The notes beneath the pieces are model-generated. The model did no database searches. It saw only the letters and a program-made list of their open reading frames with translations, and had not been told where the DNA came from. From NCBI RefSeq assembly GCF_900460525.1, contig NZ_UHIY01000001.1, forward strand, positions 2,356,001 to 2,420,000: a stretch of DNA of 64,000 nucleotides, read 5' to 3'. Positions 60,562 to 64,000 of the stretch are shown here, in pieces. How positions within the stretch are numbered: position 1 is the first letter of the stretch; each line of letters begins with the position of its first letter. Source of the DNA: Yersinia kristensenii. Lineage in GTDB: Bacteria > Pseudomonadota > Gammaproteobacteria > Enterobacterales > Enterobacteriaceae. Both the position numbers and the translations under genes were made by a program.

Positions 60562-61401
60562 ATGAAACAGATTGATGAGCGCTTGCGGACACATTACGCA
60601 CAATTAACTCCGCAGGAACAGCGAGTTACCGATTTTATTTTTGATCATTTTGACGATCTGATCAGTTATAACAGTGCCGAGTTGGCACGACTAAGCGGGG
60701 TATCTAAAGCTACCGTCAGTCGGCTGTTTAAGCGGCTGGGCTACGGCAGTTATCGCGAGATGCGGGAAGAGGTGCGAACCTTGCGCCAAAGCGGGATGCC
60801 ACTGACGGATAATCGCGATGCCGTGCAAGGGAATACTTTGCTGGCGCGGCATTATAAGCAGGAAATGGCGAACCTGACCCATTGGATTAATCAGTTGGAC
60901 GGCCAGCAATTTAGTCAAGTTATCAATGCATTAGTCAGCGCGCCGCGTATCTTGTTGCTGGGGCTGCGTAACAGTTATCCGATCGCGCTGCATCTGCGTC
61001 AGCAGTTATTGCAGGTGCGCCAGTCTGTCCAATTGATACCGCAAGCGGGGCAGACATTGTCGGAGGAGCTGGTGGATATCAGCTCGCGTGATGTGGTGAT
61101 TGTGGTGGCATTCCGTCGTCGTCCTAAGATTATCCGTGAAATTTTGCTGCAAATGCAGGTGCAAGGCGTGCCTACCTTATTGATTTGTGAGCCGCAGGCG
61201 CAGTCATTGTTGCCATTGGCGCGCTGGCGGCTGACCACGCCGCTCGACAGTGTTTCTGCTTTTGACAGTTATTCTTCGGCGATGAGTTTGGCGAATTTAC
61301 TGAGTAATGCATTGTTGCATGAGATGTTGGTGCAAGGCCGGCAGCGGATTCATCAAATTGCTGACTTATATGATTCTTTGGGGGAGTTGGAGCAGCGTTA
61401 G
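60562..61401 (+). CDS. hpxU: RpiR/MurR-family transcriptional regulator (HpxU-like)
   Basis: A 279-residue regulator with an N-terminal RpiR helix-turn-helix (ELARLSGVSKATVSRLFKRL, residues 40-59) and a C-terminal SIS phosphosugar-type ligand domain (ILLLGLRNSYPIA through about residue 250). GGAGAAG precedes ATG 60562; a longer in-frame start at 60478 has no such site. It is divergent from hpxW and followed by the importer operon, so it likely controls one or both. The symbol rests on position and family only. Confidence 0.8.
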   Translation: MKQIDERLRTHYAQLTPQEQRVTDFIFDHFDDLISYNSAELARLSGVSKATVSRLFKRLGYGSYREMREEVRTLRQSGMPLTDNRDAVQGNTLLARHYKQEMANLTHWINQLDGQQFSQVINALVSAPRILLLGLRNSYPIALHLRQQLLQVRQSVQLIPQAGQTLSEELVDISSRDVVIVVAFRRRPKIIREILLQMQVQGVPTLLICEPQAQSLLPLARWRLTTPLDSVSAFDSYSSAMSLANLLSNALLHEMLVQGRQRIHQIADLYDSLGELEQR

Positions 61402-61408
61402 CTACAGA

Positions 61409-61425
61409 TGCACATTAGTAGTGCG
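61409..61425 (+). promoter_or_regulatory. NtrC-type site 1
   Basis: TGCACATTAGTAGTGCG has the NtrC layout TGCAC-N7-GTGCA with one mismatch in the half-sites. Its centre is about -139 from the predicted sigma-54 start and exactly 32 bp from site 2. Confidence 0.6.
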
Positions 61426-61440
61426 CTTCAAGGTTCCCCC

Positions 61441-61457
61441 TGCACTTTTTTTGTGAA
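61441..61457 (+). promoter_or_regulatory. NtrC-type site 2
   Basis: TGCAC, seven T, GTGAA: a second NtrC-like site centred at about -107. The spacing of the two sites is about three helical turns, as at E. coli glnAp2. Confidence 0.55.
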
Positions 61458-61528
61458 TTTCTTCCGCCGATTTACTCTCTGGATATAGCTTAACCCCCCT
61501 GAAAATGGGATTTTTTGTGGGAGGGTTA

Positions 61529-61545
61529 TTGGCACAGTAGTTGCA
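61529..61545 (+). promoter_or_regulatory. Sigma-54 promoter of the importer operon
   Basis: TTGGCACAGTAGTTGCA matches the consensus YTGGCACGRNNNTTGCW at all but one position, with GG-N10-GC spacing. The start is predicted near 61556, 55 nt before the first transporter gene. Confidence 0.8.
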
Positions 61546-61610
61546 ACTAAGATTTCACTGTCTTGATTTAAGAATCTATTGTTTCATTACTGAGTTATCG
61601 GAGATAGGCT

Positions 61611-62402
61611 ATGAACATGAAAAAGCGGATGTTGGCGATACTGGGTGCGGCATTGATATTGGTTCAGGCTCCCACCGTGTTAGCCGATCAATTAGAGCAA
61701 ATTCAACAGCGTGGTGTGCTACGTGTTGCGGTTCCACAGGATTTCCCGCCGTTTGGTTCAGTCGGTACCGACCTTCAGCCACAAGGTTATGATATCGATA
61801 TGGCCCATTATCTGGCCGATAAGATGAAACTAAAGTTGCAATTGGTGCCAGTGAGCAGTGCTAACCGGGTGCCTTATCTGCAAACCGATAAAGTGGATTT
61901 AGTGATTTCCAGTTTGGGGAAAAATCCGGAGCGGGAGAAAGCCATCGCGTTCAGCCGTGCTTATGCGCCGTTTTTCCTTGGGGTATTTGGGGCGAAAGAG
62001 GATGCGCTGCAACAGCCCGCACAACTGGCGGGTAAAACCGTGGGCGTGACGCGTGGCGCGGTGGAAGACATGGTGCTGAGTGAATTAGCCCCGAAAGATG
62101 CACAAATAAAACGCTACGAAGATAACAGCACCACGCTATCGGCCTATCTCTCCGGCCAGGTGAATTATCTGGCGACCGGCAATCTGGTGGTGAGTGCTTT
62201 GGCCCGCCAGAACCCAGCCCAGGCACCGGTAGCAAAATTTATGCTGAAAGATTCTCCGTGCTATATCGGCTTGCGTCAGGGGGAGCCTGCACTGAAAGCC
62301 AAGGTGGACGCGCTGATTGCCGAAGCTTTGCAAGACCAAACTCTCAATAGTTTGTCCGAAAAATGGTTGAAGGCCCCGTTACCTGCCTCTCTCGGCGCAT
62401 AA
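61611..62402 (+). CDS. ABC importer, periplasmic substrate-binding protein (family 3)
   Basis: A 263-residue periplasmic binding protein. The signal peptide MNMKKRMLAILGAALILVQA is cut after VLA (about residue 25). The mature part opens LRVAVPQDFPPFGS and contains GYDIDMAHYLADKM, the layout of polar amino acid binders. GGAGATAGGCT precedes the ATG. It is first in a four-gene operon with two permeases and an ATPase. The ligand is unknown; an acidic ureide or amide is suggested by the hpx neighbours. Confidence 0.9.
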   Translation: MNMKKRMLAILGAALILVQAPTVLADQLEQIQQRGVLRVAVPQDFPPFGSVGTDLQPQGYDIDMAHYLADKMKLKLQLVPVSSANRVPYLQTDKVDLVISSLGKNPEREKAIAFSRAYAPFFLGVFGAKEDALQQPAQLAGKTVGVTRGAVEDMVLSELAPKDAQIKRYEDNSTTLSAYLSGQVNYLATGNLVVSALARQNPAQAPVAKFMLKDSPCYIGLRQGEPALKAKVDALIAEALQDQTLNSLSEKWLKAPLPASLGA

Positions 62403-62414
62403 CAGGAGCGGGCG

Positions 62415-63098
62415 ATGACCTATCAGCTGAATTTTTCTGCTCTGTGGCCCTATCTGCCCGAGTTGCTCTCGGGCCTGCTGGTGACCATTGAGCTGACGGC
62501 GATGGCGACTATTGGCGGTATTGCGCTGGGAGTGGTCGGTGCAGCGATCCGCTGTAGCCATAACCCTCGACTCGATAAGGTCATATTGCGACGGGTATGG
62601 GGCGGTTATGTGGAAATTGTGCGTAATACCCCTTTTGTGGTGCAGCTATTTTTCATCGTTTTTGGTTTACCGGCGCTGGGGCTGAAATTAAGTGCCGGAC
62701 AGGCGGCAGTGCTGGCGATGACCATCAATTTGGGTGCTTACAGCACCGAGATTATCCGTGCTGGGATCCAGGCCAGTGCCAAAGGTCAGTGGGAAGCCGG
62801 ACGGGTGCTGGGGCTGAGCCGCAGTCAGGTTTTTTTCCGCGTGATTTTACCGCCATCATTACAGCGGATTTATCCGGCGCTGGTCAGCCAGTGCATCATC
62901 GTGATGCTCGGTTCTGCGGTGGTGTCGCAGGTGTCATTTGAAGAACTGACCTTTGCCGCCAACCTGATTCAGTCGCGCACTTTCCTCAGTTTTGAGGTCT
63001 ATCTGGTGACCACATTGCTCTACCTGTTGTTGTCCATCGTGATGCGCCAGTTGTTGTTAGCCGCTGGGCGTCGATGCTTTGGGAGCTGTGCCTCATGA
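62415..63098 (+). CDS. ABC importer permease 1 (polar amino acid type)
   Basis: A 227-residue inner-membrane permease of the HisM/GlnP type. About five membrane segments are visible, and the cytoplasmic EAA loop is in QWEAGRVLGLSRSQVFFRVI. CAGGAG precedes the ATG, 12 nt after the binding-protein gene. Its stop overlaps the next permease start in ATGA. Confidence 0.9.
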   Translation: MTYQLNFSALWPYLPELLSGLLVTIELTAMATIGGIALGVVGAAIRCSHNPRLDKVILRRVWGGYVEIVRNTPFVVQLFFIVFGLPALGLKLSAGQAAVLAMTINLGAYSTEIIRAGIQASAKGQWEAGRVLGLSRSQVFFRVILPPSLQRIYPALVSQCIIVMLGSAVVSQVSFEELTFAANLIQSRTFLSFEVYLVTTLLYLLLSIVMRQLLLAAGRRCFGSCAS

Positions 63099-63748
63099 TG
63101 TTTACTGACTGGGATATCATCCGCAATCTGTTACTGGCGGCCCGCTGGACTCTATTACTGTCATTGACTGCCTTTCTCGGCGGCACTTTGGTGACCTTGC
63201 CACTGATGCTGATGCGCTTGAGTCGTTGGCGCTGGATGGCCGGTTTTGTCCGTGGTTATACCGAACTCTTCCAGGGCACCCCGCTGCTGATGCAACTGTT
63301 TTTGGCATTCTTCGGTTTGGCATTGCTGGGCATTGATGTCAGCCCGTGGGTGGCGGCTGCCTTGGCGTTAACTCTGTTTACCAGTGCCTTTTTGGTGGAT
63401 ATCTGGTGCGGCAGTATTGATGCTTTGCCGAAAAGCCAGTGGGAAGCTTCGCGCTGTTTGGGGCTGAGTTTTAGCCAAACCTTATGCCGCGTGATCGCCC
63501 CGCAGGCGATGCGCATTGCCATTGCGCCCACGGTGGGGTTTTCCGTGCAAGTTATCAAAGGGACGGCGCTGGCCTCCATCATCGGTTTTGTTGAGCTGAC
63601 CAAGGCGGGCACCATGCTCAATAATGTGACTTATCAGCCATTTAAAGTCTTTGGTCTGGTGGCGCTGGGCTATTTTCTGCTGTGTTACCCGCTGTCGCGT
63701 TACAGCCATTATCTGGAGAGAAAATTCCATGCCGCTGATCACCATTAA
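63095..63748 (+). CDS. ABC importer permease 2 (polar amino acid type)
   Basis: A 217-residue partner permease with the same architecture; the EAA loop is QWEASRCLGLSFSQTLCRVI. The start MMFTDWDIIRN at 63095 overlaps the permease 1 stop by four bases (ATGA), and GGGAG lies upstream. Two different permease genes suggest a heterodimeric channel. It overlaps the ATPase gene by 20 bases. Confidence 0.9.
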   Translation: MMFTDWDIIRNLLLAARWTLLLSLTAFLGGTLVTLPLMLMRLSRWRWMAGFVRGYTELFQGTPLLMQLFLAFFGLALLGIDVSPWVAAALALTLFTSAFLVDIWCGSIDALPKSQWEASRCLGLSFSQTLCRVIAPQAMRIAIAPTVGFSVQVIKGTALASIIGFVELTKAGTMLNNVTYQPFKVFGLVALGYFLLCYPLSRYSHYLERKFHAADHH

Positions 63749-64000
63749 TCAGGTTCAAAAATACTATGGCCAGAACCATGTGCTAAAAGGTGTGGATCTG
63801 GATATTGAGATGGGCGAAGTCATTTCGATCATTGGCCGCAGCGGTTCAGGTAAAAGTACCTTGCTGCGCTGCATTAATGGGCTGGAGGAGTATCAGGACG
63901 GCAGTATCAAACTGGGGGGCATGACAGTGACCCACCGTGATTCGCAAGCACGTGAAATCAGCCGCTCAGTGGGGATGGTGTTTCAGAGTTTCAATTTGTT
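63729..64000 (+). CDS. ABC importer ATPase (cut by the window end)
   Basis: The first 90 codons of an amino-acid-type ABC ATPase. It starts MPLITINQVQKYYGQNHVLK, has the Walker A motif GRSGSGKST near residues 37-45, and runs to the Q-loop FQSFNL. The signature LSGGQ and Walker B lie beyond the window. It overlaps permease 2 by 20 bases, and GGAGAG precedes its ATG. Confidence 0.93.
   Translation, partial: MPLITINQVQKYYGQNHVLKGVDLDIEMGEVISIIGRSGSGKSTLLRCINGLEEYQDGSIKLGGMTVTHRDSQAREISRSVGMVFQSFNL

Overview
The window is chromosomal DNA from an enterobacterium, most likely Yersinia. The gene order murB-birA-coaA, the tRNA cluster with tufB, secE-nusG-rplKAJL-rpoBC, thiCEFSGH, rsd-nudC-hemE-nfi-yjaG-hupA-yjaH and purHD is the E. 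coli order almost gene for gene. The proteins resemble Yersinia sequences as I remember them. From memory, the 16S rRNA variable regions look closer to the Y. enterocolitica group than to Y. pestis/Y. pseudotuberculosis. No database search was possible.

Layout. 1-2450 is the 3' end of one rRNA operon (23S, 5S) with three terminators and an unexplained structured spacer. 2449-6195 carries cell-wall and cofactor genes (murB, birA, coaA) and an acetyltransferase. 6608-8382 holds Thr, Tyr, Gly and Thr tRNAs followed by tufB. 8622-20928 is the transcription and translation block, with visible L1 and L10 autoregulatory sites and an attenuator before rpoBC. 21010-26800 is the thiamine operon under a TPP riboswitch. 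26854-34936 runs from rsd to purHD. 34937-41095 is a complete rRNA operon with P1 and P2 promoters, boxA, 16S, tRNA-Glu, 23S and 5S, divergent from purHD.

Downstream of that operon the order leaves the E. coli rrnE neighbourhood. It continues with genes that in E. coli lie downstream of rrnG (yfiM, pssA, pat/yfiQ, tapT/yfiP, trxC, yfiF), so the operon sits on a rearrangement junction. A C-terminally truncated nucleotidyltransferase gene lies exactly at this junction. Next comes an emr drug-efflux operon that, unlike E. coli, carries its own outer-membrane channel between emrR and emrA, then ygaZH and an intact ygaY-like transporter.

The most accessory part is 56704-64000: an hpxWXYZ cluster (oxamate/oxalurate-type nitrogen scavenging), a divergent RpiR-type regulator, and a polar-amino-acid-type ABC importer. 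The importer operon is preceded by a sigma-54 promoter with two NtrC-type sites at about -139 and -107, the geometry of the E. coli glnA promoter. I read the region as one nitrogen-limitation module: the importer brings in a small amide or ureide acid, HpxXY(Z) and HpxW release ammonia from such compounds, and NtrC plus the RpiR protein control it. The substrate is not known from sequence.
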